The position numbers and the translations under genes are program-made. A stretch of DNA of 64,000 nt from Chloroflexota bacterium (GTDB lineage: Bacteria > Chloroflexota > UBA11872 > UBA12225 > JAJDUF01), in contig JAJDUF010000004.1 of NCBI GenBank assembly GCA_022826725.1, forward strand, positions 1 to 64,000. The letters are read 5' to 3'. Shown piece by piece: positions 26,229-35,048 of the stretch (its first letter is position 1; each line of letters starts with the position of its first letter). The notes under the pieces are model-generated. The model was not told the origin of the DNA, searched no databases, and saw only the letters and a list, made by a program, of their open reading frames with translations.

Positions 26229-27206
26229 ATGCAAGTCATACACCTCGATCCCCTCGCGCCGCCGGTACCGGCATCGGACGCGCCGGAGGTTGTGGTCACC
26301 ATCGGCAAGTTCGATGGGGTGCATCTCGGCCACTATGCGCTGCTCGACGCGGTCATCGCGTCTGCCCAGCGGCGCGATCTCACGCCCGCCGTGGTGATCC
26401 TCGACCCGCACCCGCTCACGATCCTGCGCCCCGAAGTGCGCCTCAGCCAGCTCACCACCCTGCCGGAGAAGCTCTGGCTACTCGCGCGCGCGGGAATGGA
26501 GCTTGCGGTGGTGTGGCGGTTCAGCAGCACGAGTGCCCGGCTGACTCCCGAGGCGTTCTTCCGGTCGTTGGCGCCGGTGCTGCGCGTCCGGGCCATCGTC
26601 ATCGGCCCCGGCTTTGTGCTCGGCCGTGACCGCACCGGCGACGAAGCCAGGCTGCGAACTATCGGGCAAGAACAGGGATTCGCCGTGGAGAGTATTCAGC
26701 CCGCGCATGTCGCCGGCCAAGCGGTGCGGAGCACCGAAATACGCACTCTGCTGGCTGCCGGTGAGGTCTCGCGGGCCGCAGAGCTGCTGGGGCGGCCGCC
26801 GTCACTGCATGGGCGGGTAATCGAAGGCGACCGGCGCGGCCGGTTACTGGGGTTTCCGACGGTCAATCTGGACCCGCTGGCCGCTCACCCGGCCTTGCCG
26901 GCCGATGGCGTCTGCGCCGGCTGGGTCGAGCTAGAGCCGTTGAGCGCCCAGCGCACGTGGTATCCGGCCGCCGCCAACTTGGGCGTGCGCCCCACCTTTG
27001 CCGGCCGTCGCCACGTCATTGAGGCTCACTTGCTCGACTTCACCGGCGACCTCTACGGTCAGGAGGTGCGCCTCCACTTCGTCGCGTATCTGCGCGGCGA
27101 GCGGCCGTTCACCGGCCCGGAGGCGCTACGCCAGCAGATTAGCGCGGACGTGGCCGCCACGCGCAAGCTCTTGGCCGCACGGCAGCCACCGGAGCGCACC
27201 AGCTAA
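26229..27206 (+). CDS. ribF: Bifunctional riboflavin kinase / FAD synthetase
   Basis: Converts riboflavin to FMN and FMN to FAD, 325 residues. The N-terminal adenylyltransferase domain has VVTIGKFDGVHLGHYALL and FVLGRDRTGD. The C-terminal flavokinase domain has GDRRGRLLGFPTVNL, ANLGVRPTF and the VIEAHLLDFTGDLYG segment. Following truB by 33 bases is the common bacterial arrangement. Cytoplasmic. Confidence 0.96.
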   Translation: MQVIHLDPLAPPVPASDAPEVVVTIGKFDGVHLGHYALLDAVIASAQRRDLTPAVVILDPHPLTILRPEVRLSQLTTLPEKLWLLARAGMELAVVWRFSSTSARLTPEAFFRSLAPVLRVRAIVIGPGFVLGRDRTGDEARLRTIGQEQGFAVESIQPAHVAGQAVRSTEIRTLLAAGEVSRAAELLGRPPSLHGRVIEGDRRGRLLGFPTVNLDPLAAHPALPADGVCAGWVELEPLSAQRTWYPAAANLGVRPTFAGRRHVIEAHLLDFTGDLYGQEVRLHFVAYLRGERPFTGPEALRQQISADVAATRKLLAARQPPERTS

Positions 27207-27219
27207 CGCTTGTCTGCCG

Positions 27220-27280
27220 GGAGGGGAGTACATCCCCTCCCCTGTGCGTCAACACGGGGGAGGGCTAGGGAGGGGGCCAG
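27220..27280. repeat. Dispersed C/G-rich inverted repeat
   Basis: GGGAGGGGAG ... CTCCCCTGTG followed by GGGGGAGGGCTAGGGAGGGGGCC, a diverged form of the C/G-rich palindrome, related to that at 29415-29490. It lies between convergent ribF and the aldo/keto reductase. Confidence 0.6.
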
Positions 27281-27310
27281 GCGGGGTACCGGCCACCATG
27301 CCGCCACGCG

Positions 27311-28075
27311 CTAGGCCGGCACGAGGGACAGCTCTTCCATCAGTTCGACGTTCTCGTCAATCTCGTCGAGGCTTTCCATGCCGAGCACAATAGCATCCAC
27401 GCAGCCGAGTTCCAGCACGTAGCGCAGCGCCCCGCGCACGTCGTGGCCCAGTTGGCCACAGCCGACGACCTTCATGCCGTATACGCCTTTACCGGCAGCG
27501 TGCATCTGCTCGATGACAGGCACCACGTCCGGCGGCGGAGCATCCATCTGTAAGCCGGCGTAGTTGATGCGCGCCAACACCACCTCCACCCAGGGGCTAT
27601 CGGCTGCGGTTTGGAACGCGCCAAAATCGTGGCACGATACACCGACGGCACGCACGAGGCCGCGTTCCTGAGCACGACTCAACGCCTCCATCGAGTCGGC
27701 ATACCGGCTTGTCCAATCCGCTTCCGTCAGGCAATGCAGCAGCACAATGTCTACGTAATCCGTATCCAGTTCCCGGCAGAAGCGCTCGACATCGGCCGTC
27801 ACCGTGGGGCCGGTGCGGGAGGTGATCTTGCTGGTGACGACGACGCTCTCGCGCCCGACGTCACGGAGCGCGGCGGCGGTCTGCGGATGCGAGCCATACT
27901 GATCCGCCACGTCCCAGAAGGTGACGCCGCGGTCGTAGGCATAGCACAACAGTTCGACGCACTCGTCAAACCCGAGACGGGTCTGGTTCGAGCTACCGGC
28001 CCAGCCAACCGTGCCGGTGCCGATAGCCAGTTGCGATGTTCGTATCCCGCTGTTGCCGAGCGTAATCTCTCGCAT
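27311..28075 (-). CDS. Aldo/keto reductase family protein
   Basis: A 254-residue AKR-like protein starting at ATG 28075, with AAAGGAG upstream. Asp and Tyr appear in FWDVADQYGSH, Lys in VVVTSKI and His in DIVLLHCLTE. The C-terminus is shorter than in many AKRs and ends with a helical EIDENVELMEELSLVPA. It lies 90 bases downstream of trpB on the same strand, in the place where trpA is often found. No tryptophan-related function is suggested by its sequence. Confidence 0.85.
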   Translation of the reverse strand: MREITLGNSGIRTSQLAIGTGTVGWAGSSNQTRLGFDECVELLCYAYDRGVTFWDVADQYGSHPQTAAALRDVGRESVVVTSKITSRTGPTVTADVERFCRELDTDYVDIVLLHCLTEADWTSRYADSMEALSRAQERGLVRAVGVSCHDFGAFQTAADSPWVEVVLARINYAGLQMDAPPPDVVPVIEQMHAAGKGVYGMKVVGCGQLGHDVRGALRYVLELGCVDAIVLGMESLDEIDENVELMEELSLVPA

Positions 28076-28165
28076 ACGGCGCTCCTTTCTGGGCACACCA
28101 TCCTAACACAAGGGCTTTTGCAGCACAGAGCGCACGGAGTAGGTCCGCCCCTCACCCTGCGCTGG

Positions 28166-29383
28166 CTACAGCGAGACTCCGATGGCCTCGGCAATCGTGG
28201 TCATGTCCTTGTCGCCACGACCGGAGAGGTTGACTAAGAGCGCGTCCGCCGGGTCGCGCTCGCGGGCCAGTTGCACGGCGTGGTAGATCGCGTGCGCCGG
28301 CTCTAGCGCCGGGATGATCCCCTCGCTCCGCGAAAGCTGCTTCACGCCCTCCATGGCCTCCGCATCGGTCACCCCCACGTAGCGCGCGCGGCCGGTATCG
28401 CGGTACAGGCTGTGCTCCGGGCCAACCCCGGGGTAGTCCAGACCCGCCGAGATGCTATGCGCTTCCTCCACCTGACCGTGCTCGTTCTGCAAGAGGTAGC
28501 TGTACGAACCGTGCAAGACGCCCGGCCGCCCGGCCGTGAGCGAGGCGGCATACTCGCCCGTATCCAGTCCGTGCCCGGCGGCCTCAACGCCGATCAACTC
28601 CACCTCGGTGTCTCCGACGAAGGGATGGAAGATGCCGATGGCGTTCGAGCCACCGCCGACGCAGGCCAACACCGCCTGGGGCAGCCTCCCCATCCGTTCG
28701 AGACACTGGGCGCGGGCTTCTTTGCCGATCACGCTTTGGAAGTCGCGCACCATCGTCGGATAAGGGTGGGGACCCACCACGGAGCCGATGAGGTAGTGTG
28801 TCGTCCGCACGTTCGTCACCCAATCGCGGATGGACTCGTTAATCGCGTCCTTGAGGGTCTTGCTGCCGGTGGTCACGGTACGCACCTCTGCCCCCAGCAG
28901 CTTCATCCGGAAGACGTTGAGCGCCTGCCGGTGAATGTCCACCTCGCCCATGTAGACCACGCACTCCAGGCCCAGCATCGCGCACACCGTCGCGGTGGCG
29001 ACCCCGTGCTGCCCGGCCCCCGTCTCACAGATGATGCGCGGCTTGCCCATGCGCTGGGCCAGCAGTCCCTGCGCCAGCGCGCTATTGATCTTGTGGGCGC
29101 CCGTATGCGCCAAGTCCTCGCGCTTGAGCCAGATTTGTGCGCCACCGATGCGGTCGGACAGACGCTCGGCGTGATACAGCGTCGTGGGCCGGCCCACGTA
29201 GTGGTGCAGGAGGTCGTCGAGGGTCGCGTTGAACGTGTCGTCCTGCTGAATCGCCTCGTAGGCTGCCGTCAGCTCCTCAAGCGCCGGCATCAGCGTCTCC
29301 GGCACAAACTGCCCCCCGTAGGGACCGAAACGCCCCGCCGATCCATTCTCGGTCCGCATTGTGTCCGCCGCAACTGCCGTCAT
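28166..29383 (-). CDS. trpB: Tryptophan synthase beta chain
   Basis: PLP enzyme condensing indole and serine to tryptophan, 405 residues. Signatures: [19 protein letters not shown], the PLP lysine in [34 protein letters not shown], and the phosphate-binding [10 protein letters not shown]. It is the TrpB1 type by these features. It is the last trp gene of the leftward operon. The alpha subunit gene trpA is not in the window, so indole-3-glycerol phosphate cleavage must be encoded elsewhere. Confidence 0.97.
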   Translation of the reverse strand: MTAVAADTMRTENGSAGRFGPYGGQFVPETLMPALEELTAAYEAIQQDDTFNATLDDLLHHYVGRPTTLYHAERLSDRIGGAQIWLKREDLAHTGAHKINSALAQGLLAQRMGKPRIICETGAGQHGVATATVCAMLGLECVVYMGEVDIHRQALNVFRMKLLGAEVRTVTTGSKTLKDAINESIRDWVTNVRTTHYLIGSVVGPHPYPTMVRDFQSVIGKEARAQCLERMGRLPQAVLACVGGGSNAIGIFHPFVGDTEVELIGVEAAGHGLDTGEYAASLTAGRPGVLHGSYSYLLQNEHGQVEEAHSISAGLDYPGVGPEHSLYRDTGRARYVGVTDAEAMEGVKQLSRSEGIIPALEPAHAIYHAVQLARERDPADALLVNLSGRGDKDMTTIAEAIGVSL

Positions 29384-29414
29384 CGTCCTCGTGCCCTTCC
29401 TCGACCCCCCTATG

Positions 29415-29490
29415 GTCCCCCCGCAGAGCAGGGGGACAGCACATTCCCTCCCCTGTGTGTCAGCACGGGGGAGGGCCAGGGTGGGGGCCA
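29415..29490. repeat. Dispersed C/G-rich inverted repeats between trpF and trpB
   Basis: Two adjacent imperfect palindromes (GTCCCCCCGC...GCAGGGGGAC and CCCTCCCCTGTG...CACGGGGGAGGG) with a GGGTGGGGGCCA tail. It resembles the element after ribF. Confidence 0.6.
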
Positions 29491-29491
29491 G

Positions 29492-30106
29492 TCACCCCGC
29501 CGCCCGCGCCGCGGCGACAAAGGCCCTGATCTTCGCCGGGTCCTCGCGCCCATCCGTCTCGATCCCGCTTGCCACATCCACGCCCGCCGGCCGCACCGTT
29601 TGGATGGCCGCCGCCACGTTACCGGCACGGAGGCCACCGGCCAGCAAGAGCCGACGCCGCCGTGCCAACCGACCGGCCGCCGGCCAGTCGCTCACCTCCC
29701 CACTGCCGCCCCAGGAGCCGGGCACGGCAGCGTCCGCCAAGAGTAGGTCTACGTCATAGTCGTCGGGCAGCGCCTCCCCCGCCGGTGGCTGCTCCGACAG
29801 CCGCACGGTCTTGATGACCGGATGTACCACCTCCGCGCAAAACTCCGGTGTCTCGGTGCCGCTGAGTTGTACCCAATCCAGGCCGCTGCACTCGACCGTC
29901 GCGTGTAGCTGCGCCAAGGTCGGGTTGACGAAGATACCGACCGTCTGCACGCCCTCCGGGAGCGCCCGGATAATATCGCGTGCCGTCTCCGGGCTGATGC
30001 AGCGGCGCGATGAAGGCACGAAGTTAAACCCCAGCAGGTCGGCGCCGGCCTCGACCGCCGCGGTAGCCGCTGGCTGGGTACGCAGGCCGCAGATTTTGAC
30101 GATCAT
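29492..30106 (-). CDS. trpF: Phosphoribosylanthranilate isomerase
   Basis: Third step of tryptophan synthesis from anthranilate (Amadori rearrangement), 204 residues. MIVKICGLRTQ at the N-terminus carries the catalytic Cys; the general-acid Asp is in the DYDVDLLLADA segment, and LLAGGLRAGNVAAAI and GVDVASGIET are the phosphate-binding loops. Its ATG overlaps the trpC stop (ATGA), so the two are translationally coupled. Confidence 0.95.
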   Translation of the reverse strand: MIVKICGLRTQPAATAAVEAGADLLGFNFVPSSRRCISPETARDIIRALPEGVQTVGIFVNPTLAQLHATVECSGLDWVQLSGTETPEFCAEVVHPVIKTVRLSEQPPAGEALPDDYDVDLLLADAAVPGSWGGSGEVSDWPAAGRLARRRRLLLAGGLRAGNVAAAIQTVRPAGVDVASGIETDGREDPAKIRAFVAAARAAG

Positions 30107-30900
30107 CCCAGTAGCTCGCGGATTTTCGTCGCCGGATCAACGCGCTTGGCCAGCAGCGCCTCGCCGACCAGGATGGCATCGGCGCCGGATTCGTAGACCT
30201 TCCGCACGTCGTCGGCTGTGTGGATACCGCTCTCGCTGACGATAATCGTCTCCGGCGGGACCATCGCCGTCAGGTGGGCCGTCGTAGCCAGGTCCACCCG
30301 GAACGTTTGCAGGTCGCGGTTGTTGATGCCGATGATCTTTGCGCCGGCCCGCCGCGCCACCTTCAGTTCGTCCGCGGTGTGGACCTCCACGATGGTATCC
30401 ATGCCGAGGCCCGCGGCGCATTCGACGTACTCTGCAATGTCGGCTTCCTCCGTAGCGGCCACGATCACGAGGATCGCATCGGCGCCGGCCGCCCGGCCCT
30501 CGAAAATCTGATACGTGCTGACGGTGAAGTCTTTGCGGAGGATTGGCAGCGCAGTCGCCGCGCGGGCGGCAGCGAGGTCACCGAGCGAGCCGCCGAAGAA
30601 TTGCTCGTCGGTGAGCACGGAGATGGCCGCCGCGCCGGCCTGCTCATAGGCCCGCACGGTCGTCGCCACGTCCAGATTCTCCACGATGGCACCAGCCGAA
30701 GGCGACCGGCGCTTGATCTCGGCGATTAGCCTGGGCTTCCCGGCGGCCCGCGCCTGGGTTGGTCGCAGCGCCGCCGCGAGTGACCGGGCCTGCGGCGCGC
30801 GCGCCGCTTGATCCATAAGTTGCTGCCGGGGCATTTCCTGCTCAAGCGCGCACACTTCGCGCCGCTTCGCCGCAATGATGGTGTCCAGGATACTCGCCAT
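30103..30900 (-). CDS. trpC: Indole-3-glycerol phosphate synthase
   Basis: Converts the rearranged anthranilate compound to indole-3-glycerol phosphate, 265 residues from ATG 30900. Motifs: IAEIKRRSPSAG (catalytic Lys), VLTDEQFFGGSLGDL, LRKDFTVSTYQIFE, IVEVHTADELK, IIGINNRDLQTF and VSESGIHTADDV. The frame runs eight codons further upstream; ATG 30900 is preferred because GGGGAG lies at a usable distance. It is coupled to trpF. Confidence 0.96.
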   Translation of the reverse strand: MASILDTIIAAKRREVCALEQEMPRQQLMDQAARAPQARSLAAALRPTQARAAGKPRLIAEIKRRSPSAGAIVENLDVATTVRAYEQAGAAAISVLTDEQFFGGSLGDLAAARAATALPILRKDFTVSTYQIFEGRAAGADAILVIVAATEEADIAEYVECAAGLGMDTIVEVHTADELKVARRAGAKIIGINNRDLQTFRVDLATTAHLTAMVPPETIIVSESGIHTADDVRKVYESGADAILVGEALLAKRVDPATKIRELLG

Positions 30901-30945
30901 CGTGTCGTCGTCTCCCCGCCCCAATCGGCCTCACCCGCCCCATCC

Positions 30946-31076
30946 GTCATTCCCGCGAAAGCGGGAATCCATGCCCATTCGGAGGTCCTGTTCCTCACCC
31001 CCACCTCCCCCATCCTGTCTATCCTGTCCATCCATGTAAATATCTACCCTTGTCAGGGGCCGGGGTGGGGGCCAAG
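30946..31076. repeat. Dispersed repeats in the trpD-trpC spacer
   Basis: A small hairpin (30946-30970, ATTCCCGC / GCGGGAAT) and, after a short gap, direct copies of ATCCTGTC (31011-31030 region) and a GGGGCCGGGGTGGGGGCC tail. No gene is seen in 30901-31088. Confidence 0.65.
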
Positions 31077-31088
31077 ACTACACCCGTG

Positions 31089-32114
31089 CTACCCCGCCCC
31101 ACCACCCACGTGCTGGCTCACGGCAACGTACTTGTCGAGCGCAGCGTTGGCCGCCCCGCTGTCAATCGAAGTGGCCGCGAGCGCGACGCCCTCGCGCAAA
31201 TCCGCCGCCCGATCCGCGGCGACCAACGCTGCCGCGCTGTTGAGCAGCACGATGTCGCGCTTTGGTCCGGTGTCGCCCATGAGCACCTGCCGCAGGACGG
31301 CAGCGTTCTCCTGGGGATTGCCGCCCCGGATCGCCTCCAGCGGTGCCCGCTGGAGGCCCAGCCCCTCCGGCTCGATGCGGTACGTCTCGACGGACGATCC
31401 CGACAGCTCATGGATAGTCGAAGGCCCGCTGATACTCAGTTCGTCGAGACCGTCATCGCCATGCACCACCAGCGCGTGCTCGATCCCGAGCCGACCGAGC
31501 GCCGCGGCCATGCGCTCGGCGATGCTCGCGTCCCCGACCCCGAGCACCTGCGCGCGTGCCCCGGCCGGGTTGGTGAGCGGACCGAGGATGTTGAAGACGG
31601 TACGAATACCGATCTCGCGGCGCAGCGGTGTCGCAAACTTCATCGCCGGATGGTAGGCCGGCGCAAACATAAAGCCAAACCCGGCCTCCTCCAGACACTG
31701 CGCCACCGCCGCAGGCGACAGCTCAATCGGCGTACCGAGCGCGTCGAGCACGTCGGCGCTCCCGCACTCCCTCGTCACCCCGCGGTTGCCGTGCTTGGCC
31801 ACGGCCTGACCGGCCCCGGCAACCACAAAGGCCGCCGCCGTTGACACGTTGAAGTGACCCGCGCCGACGCCACCGGTCCCGCAGGTGTCTATCACCGGGA
31901 ACGACGGCGTGACCTGCCGGGCGCGAGCGCGCATGATGGACGCGCAGCCGGCGATCTCGTCTACGGTCTCGCCCTTCAGCCGCAGCGCCGTGACAAACGC
32001 GCCGAACTGTGCCGGCGTCGGCGTGCCGTCCATGATCTCGGTCATCGCCGCGGCTGCCTCGTCCTGGGACAGCGATTCACCCACCACCAAGCGGGCAATG
32101 GCCTCCTGAATCAT
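31089..32114 (-). CDS. trpD: Anthranilate phosphoribosyltransferase
   Basis: Transfers phosphoribose to anthranilate, 341 residues. Motifs: IDTCGTGGVGAGHFNVSTAAAFV (PRPP loop), KHGNRGVTRECGSADVLDALG, FMFAPAYHPAMK and VFNILGPLTNPAGA, all intact. Its start lies inside the 3' end of the elongated trpG frame (38-base overlap), which is larger than in most trp operons and is caused by the repeat-derived TrpG tail. Confidence 0.97.
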   Translation of the reverse strand: MIQEAIARLVVGESLSQDEAAAAMTEIMDGTPTPAQFGAFVTALRLKGETVDEIAGCASIMRARARQVTPSFPVIDTCGTGGVGAGHFNVSTAAAFVVAGAGQAVAKHGNRGVTRECGSADVLDALGTPIELSPAAVAQCLEEAGFGFMFAPAYHPAMKFATPLRREIGIRTVFNILGPLTNPAGARAQVLGVGDASIAERMAAALGRLGIEHALVVHGDDGLDELSISGPSTIHELSGSSVETYRIEPEGLGLQRAPLEAIRGGNPQENAAVLRQVLMGDTGPKRDIVLLNSAAALVAADRAADLREGVALAATSIDSGAANAALDKYVAVSQHVGGGAG

Positions 32115-32814
32115 CGCTTTTCGTCTCCTTCACTTTGCCGTCGTGCTTCCTCCCCGTCATTCCCGCACACGCGAGAATCCCCTCCCCCTCTCCAAATGTT
32201 GGAGAGGGGGCCGGGGGGTGAGGTGCCGGCGCTGCGGCCCGCCAAGCCCGTGCTTGCGCCAGGAAGTTGCGGAGCAAGTCTTTGCCGACGGCCGTCATGA
32301 TCGATTCGGGATGGAACTGCACGCCCTCGATGGGATGCTCGCGGTGACGCACGCCCATAATCAGCCCGTTCTTGGTCTCGGCCGTGATGGCCAAGCTCGC
32401 CGGCACCGTGTCGCGCTCGATCACCAGAGAATGGTAGCGAATCGCCTCGAACGGATTCGGCAGGTCCAGGAACACCCCATGCCCGTCGTGGTGGATGTCG
32501 GACGACTTGCCATGCATCAGCTCACCGGCCCGCACGATGTTCCCGCCGAAGGCCGCGCCGATGGCCTGGTGGCCAAGACAGACGCCGAGCAGGGGAATGC
32601 GCGGCCCCAGCTCGCGGACGAGCGGCGTCGAGATGCCCGCCTCGTGCGGCGTGCAAGGCCCCGGCGAGACCACGATAGCCTCGGGTTGCAGCGCCGCCAC
32701 CTCATCAACGGTGATCGCGTCGTTGCGGTAAACCTCGACCGTTTCCCCTAGCTCGCCGAGATACTGCACCAAGTTGTACGTGAACGAATCGTAGTTATCG
32801 AGTACCAGGATCAT
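32077..32814 (-). CDS. trpG: Anthranilate synthase component II (glutamine amidotransferase)
   Basis: Class I glutamine amidotransferase that supplies ammonia to TrpE; it could also serve p-aminobenzoate synthesis (PabA). MILVLDNYDSFTYNLVQYL opens the protein, LGVCLGHQAIGAAFGG holds the nucleophile Cys, and EGVQFHPESIMT holds the His-Glu pair. The family normally ends shortly after that (about residue 190-200). Here 245 residues are encoded: the last 40-45 are translated from a dispersed palindromic repeat (32156-32223) and then from the start of trpD in another frame. The ATG overlaps the trpE stop (ATGA). Confidence 0.93.
   Translation of the reverse strand: MILVLDNYDSFTYNLVQYLGELGETVEVYRNDAITVDEVAALQPEAIVVSPGPCTPHEAGISTPLVRELGPRIPLLGVCLGHQAIGAAFGGNIVRAGELMHGKSSDIHHDGHGVFLDLPNPFEAIRYHSLVIERDTVPASLAITAETKNGLIMGVRHREHPIEGVQFHPESIMTAVGKDLLRNFLAQARAWRAAAPAPHPPAPSPTFGEGEGILACAGMTGRKHDGKVKETKSDDSGGHCPLGGG
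32156..32223. repeat. Composite dispersed palindrome inside the 3' end of trpG
   Basis: Both repeat modules are present (GTCATTCCCGC..., CCCCCTCTCC...GGAGAGGGGG plus GCCGGGGGGTGAGG) and are read in frame as the TrpG tail, giving a low-complexity peptide with HPPAPSPTFGEGEG. Confidence 0.8.
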
Positions 32815-34445
32815 GCTAACCCACCGTCCTGTTCGAGGTCGTCTGCAAGGTCGAGTGCCCGCAGGAGCGCCGCCGCCTTGTTCAGCGACTCCTGATATTC
32901 CAGTGCCGGCACCGAGTCCGCGACCACGCCGCTGCCGGCTTGCACGTAGGCGATCCCATCCTTGATAAGCAAGGTACGGATGGCAATAGCGGTATCGAGG
33001 TTGCCATCGTAGCCGAAATAGCCGACCGCCCCCGCGTAGGGGCCGCGGTGTGTCGGCTCTAGCTCGGCGATGATCTCCATGGCCCGGATTTTCGGGGCGC
33101 CCGAAACGGTGCCGTGCGGAAAGCACGACCGCAGCGCGTCCAGCCCGGTTTTGCCCGCCGCAAGCTCGCCCTCTACACGGGAGACGATGTGCATGACGTG
33201 GGAGTACCGCTCGATAAACATCAGATCGGGCACATGTACCGACCCGATGCGGCAGACACGCCCGAGGTCGTTGCGAAAGAGGTCCACCAGCATGATGTGC
33301 TCGGCACGCTCCTTTTCGTCACCGAGCAGTTCCTCGGCGAGCGCTTGATCTTCCTCCGGCGTTGCGCCGCGCGGTCGGGTGCCGGCAATCGGGCGCGTCC
33401 GCACGTAGCCGTCCTCTACTTGCACCATCGTCTCCGGCGATGCCCCCACGAGGTACATGTCGTCCAGGTGGAGGTAGTACATGTACGAGGAGGGGTTCAC
33501 CATCCGTAAAGCGCGGTAGACGTTGAACGGCGTAACGTCCAGTCGCCGCGAGAGCCGCTGGCTAGGCACCACTTGGATGATGTCACCGGCGGCCACGTAC
33601 TCCTTCGCCCGTGCGACGATGTCGAGGAAGTCCGGCTCCGACATGTTGGCCACAACACGGGGGGCCCTGGCCAGCGGAACACCGGGCAACGGAGCGGTGC
33701 GGCAGCCCTCACCCCTGGCCCCTCCTTCCTCGACAGCTGGATGGCCACCAGGGAGCGGCGGCGCCGGGCCGTGGAGGCGGCTGATAAGCGTCTCGATCCG
33801 GTTCGTGGCCTGCTGGTAGGCGGCGCGCACGTCGCCGCCGGTCCGCTCGGTGTCGGCCAGCGCGATCACGTGCATGGCGTGTTGGACGTGGTCGAAGGCC
33901 ACGAGGCTGTCCACGCCCAGCAGCAGGCCGTTCGGAACCTGGAGATCGTCCGTCGGAGCCACCGGCAGCCGCTCGAACGCGCAGACGGTCTCGTAGCCGA
34001 CGTAGCCGACGAGACCGCCGACAAAGCGCGGTAGCCCTGGTACCGTGACCTGAGTCCGGTCGTGCAGCAGGTCACGGATCAGATCGAGCGGGTCGGTATA
34101 GGACCGCTTCTCTGTCGCGCTGCCCCCTAGGGAGTCGAACCGGCGCATGTGCGCTTGGCCTTCATGGAAGCGCAGCGCAAACGAGGGGTCGCAGCCGATG
34201 AACGAGTAGCGCCCGACACGCTCTCCGCCCTCCACGCTCTCCAGTAGGAAGGAATAGCGGCCGCGAGCAATCTTGCGATACGCCGAGACCGGCGTCTCCA
34301 TGTCCGCCAAGATCGTGCGGCTAACCGGAATGAGATTCCCGCGCCGCGCCATCTCCTGCGCCGCAGCCAACGTCGGCGTATAGTGCGGCCGGCGCACGCG
34401 CTGGCGCTCGGCCTGTGGTGGCGGCTCAACCGTTGCTATGCTCAT
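32811..34445 (-). CDS. trpE: Anthranilate synthase component I
   Basis: Makes anthranilate from chorismate, 544 residues from ATG 34445. The chorismate-binding domain is intact: RPIAGTRPRGATPEEDQALAEEL, HIMLVDLFRNDLGRV, FPHGTVSGAPKIRAMEII and GAVGYFGYDGNLDTAIAIRT. The N-terminal domain has LLESVEGGERVGRYSFIG with the LESxxx element tied to tryptophan feedback inhibition. A variable Pro/Gly-rich insertion lies around residues 235-265. It heads trpEGDCFB and is preceded by a complete Trp T-box leader. Confidence 0.97.
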   Translation of the reverse strand: MSIATVEPPPQAERQRVRRPHYTPTLAAAQEMARRGNLIPVSRTILADMETPVSAYRKIARGRYSFLLESVEGGERVGRYSFIGCDPSFALRFHEGQAHMRRFDSLGGSATEKRSYTDPLDLIRDLLHDRTQVTVPGLPRFVGGLVGYVGYETVCAFERLPVAPTDDLQVPNGLLLGVDSLVAFDHVQHAMHVIALADTERTGGDVRAAYQQATNRIETLISRLHGPAPPLPGGHPAVEEGGARGEGCRTAPLPGVPLARAPRVVANMSEPDFLDIVARAKEYVAAGDIIQVVPSQRLSRRLDVTPFNVYRALRMVNPSSYMYYLHLDDMYLVGASPETMVQVEDGYVRTRPIAGTRPRGATPEEDQALAEELLGDEKERAEHIMLVDLFRNDLGRVCRIGSVHVPDLMFIERYSHVMHIVSRVEGELAAGKTGLDALRSCFPHGTVSGAPKIRAMEIIAELEPTHRGPYAGAVGYFGYDGNLDTAIAIRTLLIKDGIAYVQAGSGVVADSVPALEYQESLNKAAALLRALDLADDLEQDGGLA

Positions 34446-34479
34446 CGTCTCGCTTCGCCTCGACCTTCCTCCGGCCAAC

Positions 34480-34510
34480 AAAAAACCTCCCGTCCCTCTG
34501 GGACGAGAGG
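34480..34510 (-). terminator. T-box-controlled attenuator terminator
   Basis: Minus strand: CCTCTCGTCCC-AGA-GGGACGGGAGG (11 bp, one G-U; 34510-34486) followed by six T residues (34485-34480). It lies directly after the T-box sequence, 35 bases before the trpE start. Confidence 0.93.
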
Positions 34511-34866
34511 TCTACAACCTCCGTGGTGCCACCCAGCTTGAGCGCCTCACGTCTGACGGGCCAGAGCCGCACCAATCCAATGAGGTTATGGTGGGTACGG
34601 CTCTGGCGCCGTCAACGCGGCACTCCACTCACTGGGCACGGAGCCGTTAATCCCGGCTCGATGCCCGGCGCCCATGGTAACGGAGGCGCATTCCGTCGCC
34701 GCCTACTGCCGTCGGCCCACTCCACGGACCGACAGGTTCGGGACGCAACTCCCAGGCCCATTCCGCTCCGGCTCGATCACCGCCGTCACACCGGCAGGCG
34801 GCTCGCTGACATCGCGCCATGGAGCGTACTCGCCCTGTTCGCAGCCTTTGCGACTATTCAACTCTC
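34480..34866 (-). promoter_or_regulatory. Tryptophan T-box riboswitch leader
   Basis: Senses uncharged tRNA-Trp and prevents termination ahead of trpE. On the minus strand, Stem I has the AGTA motif (34830-34827), then CGCTCC (34826-34821) pairing with GGAGCG (34769-34764), followed by GAA-TGG-G with the specifier codon TGG (Trp) at 34760-34758. The T-box core GGGTGGCACCACGG is at about 34534-34520, with the terminator after it. About 225 bases separate specifier and T-box, longer than usual. They contain extra hairpins, including one with a perfect CCAGAGCCG/CGGCTCTGG stem. Confidence 0.93.
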
Positions 34867-34871
34867 CCCGC

Positions 34872-34900
34872 AGTATACCAGAGCAGCGATCGGCTTTCAG
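34872..34900 (-). promoter_or_regulatory. trp operon promoter
   Basis: Minus strand: CTGAAA (34900-34895), a 17-base spacer and TATACT (34877-34872). It would start transcription near 34865, just before Stem I of the T-box leader. Confidence 0.65.
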
Positions 34901-34957
34901 CCGGGGAACCACAGAGGGGCCGGTATTGTCCTTACTCCCGGCCACTTAAACCAAGAA

Positions 34958-34982
34958 CCTGGCACAGGAAAACTGTGCCAGG
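34958..34982 (-). terminator. Perfect 10-bp hairpin after the cold-shock gene
   Basis: CCTGGCACAG and CTGTGCCAGG with a five-base loop. On the minus strand it is followed by TTCTTGG, so it may end the csp transcript; the T run is weak. It also separates csp from the trp promoter. Confidence 0.45.
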
Positions 34983-35048
34983 CCCGCGCTTCTCCGATGC
35001 GTAGTGCGTCGGTATTGCTCGGTGCGGGGTATCCCCCCGCTCTCCGGG

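Noticed and set aside
28412-29746. 444-codon plus-strand frame across trpB
   Set aside because: Shadow of trpB on the opposite strand; low-complexity His/Gln/Arg-rich translation without family similarity. The same holds for the long antisense frames across argD, argG, infB and the histidine kinase.
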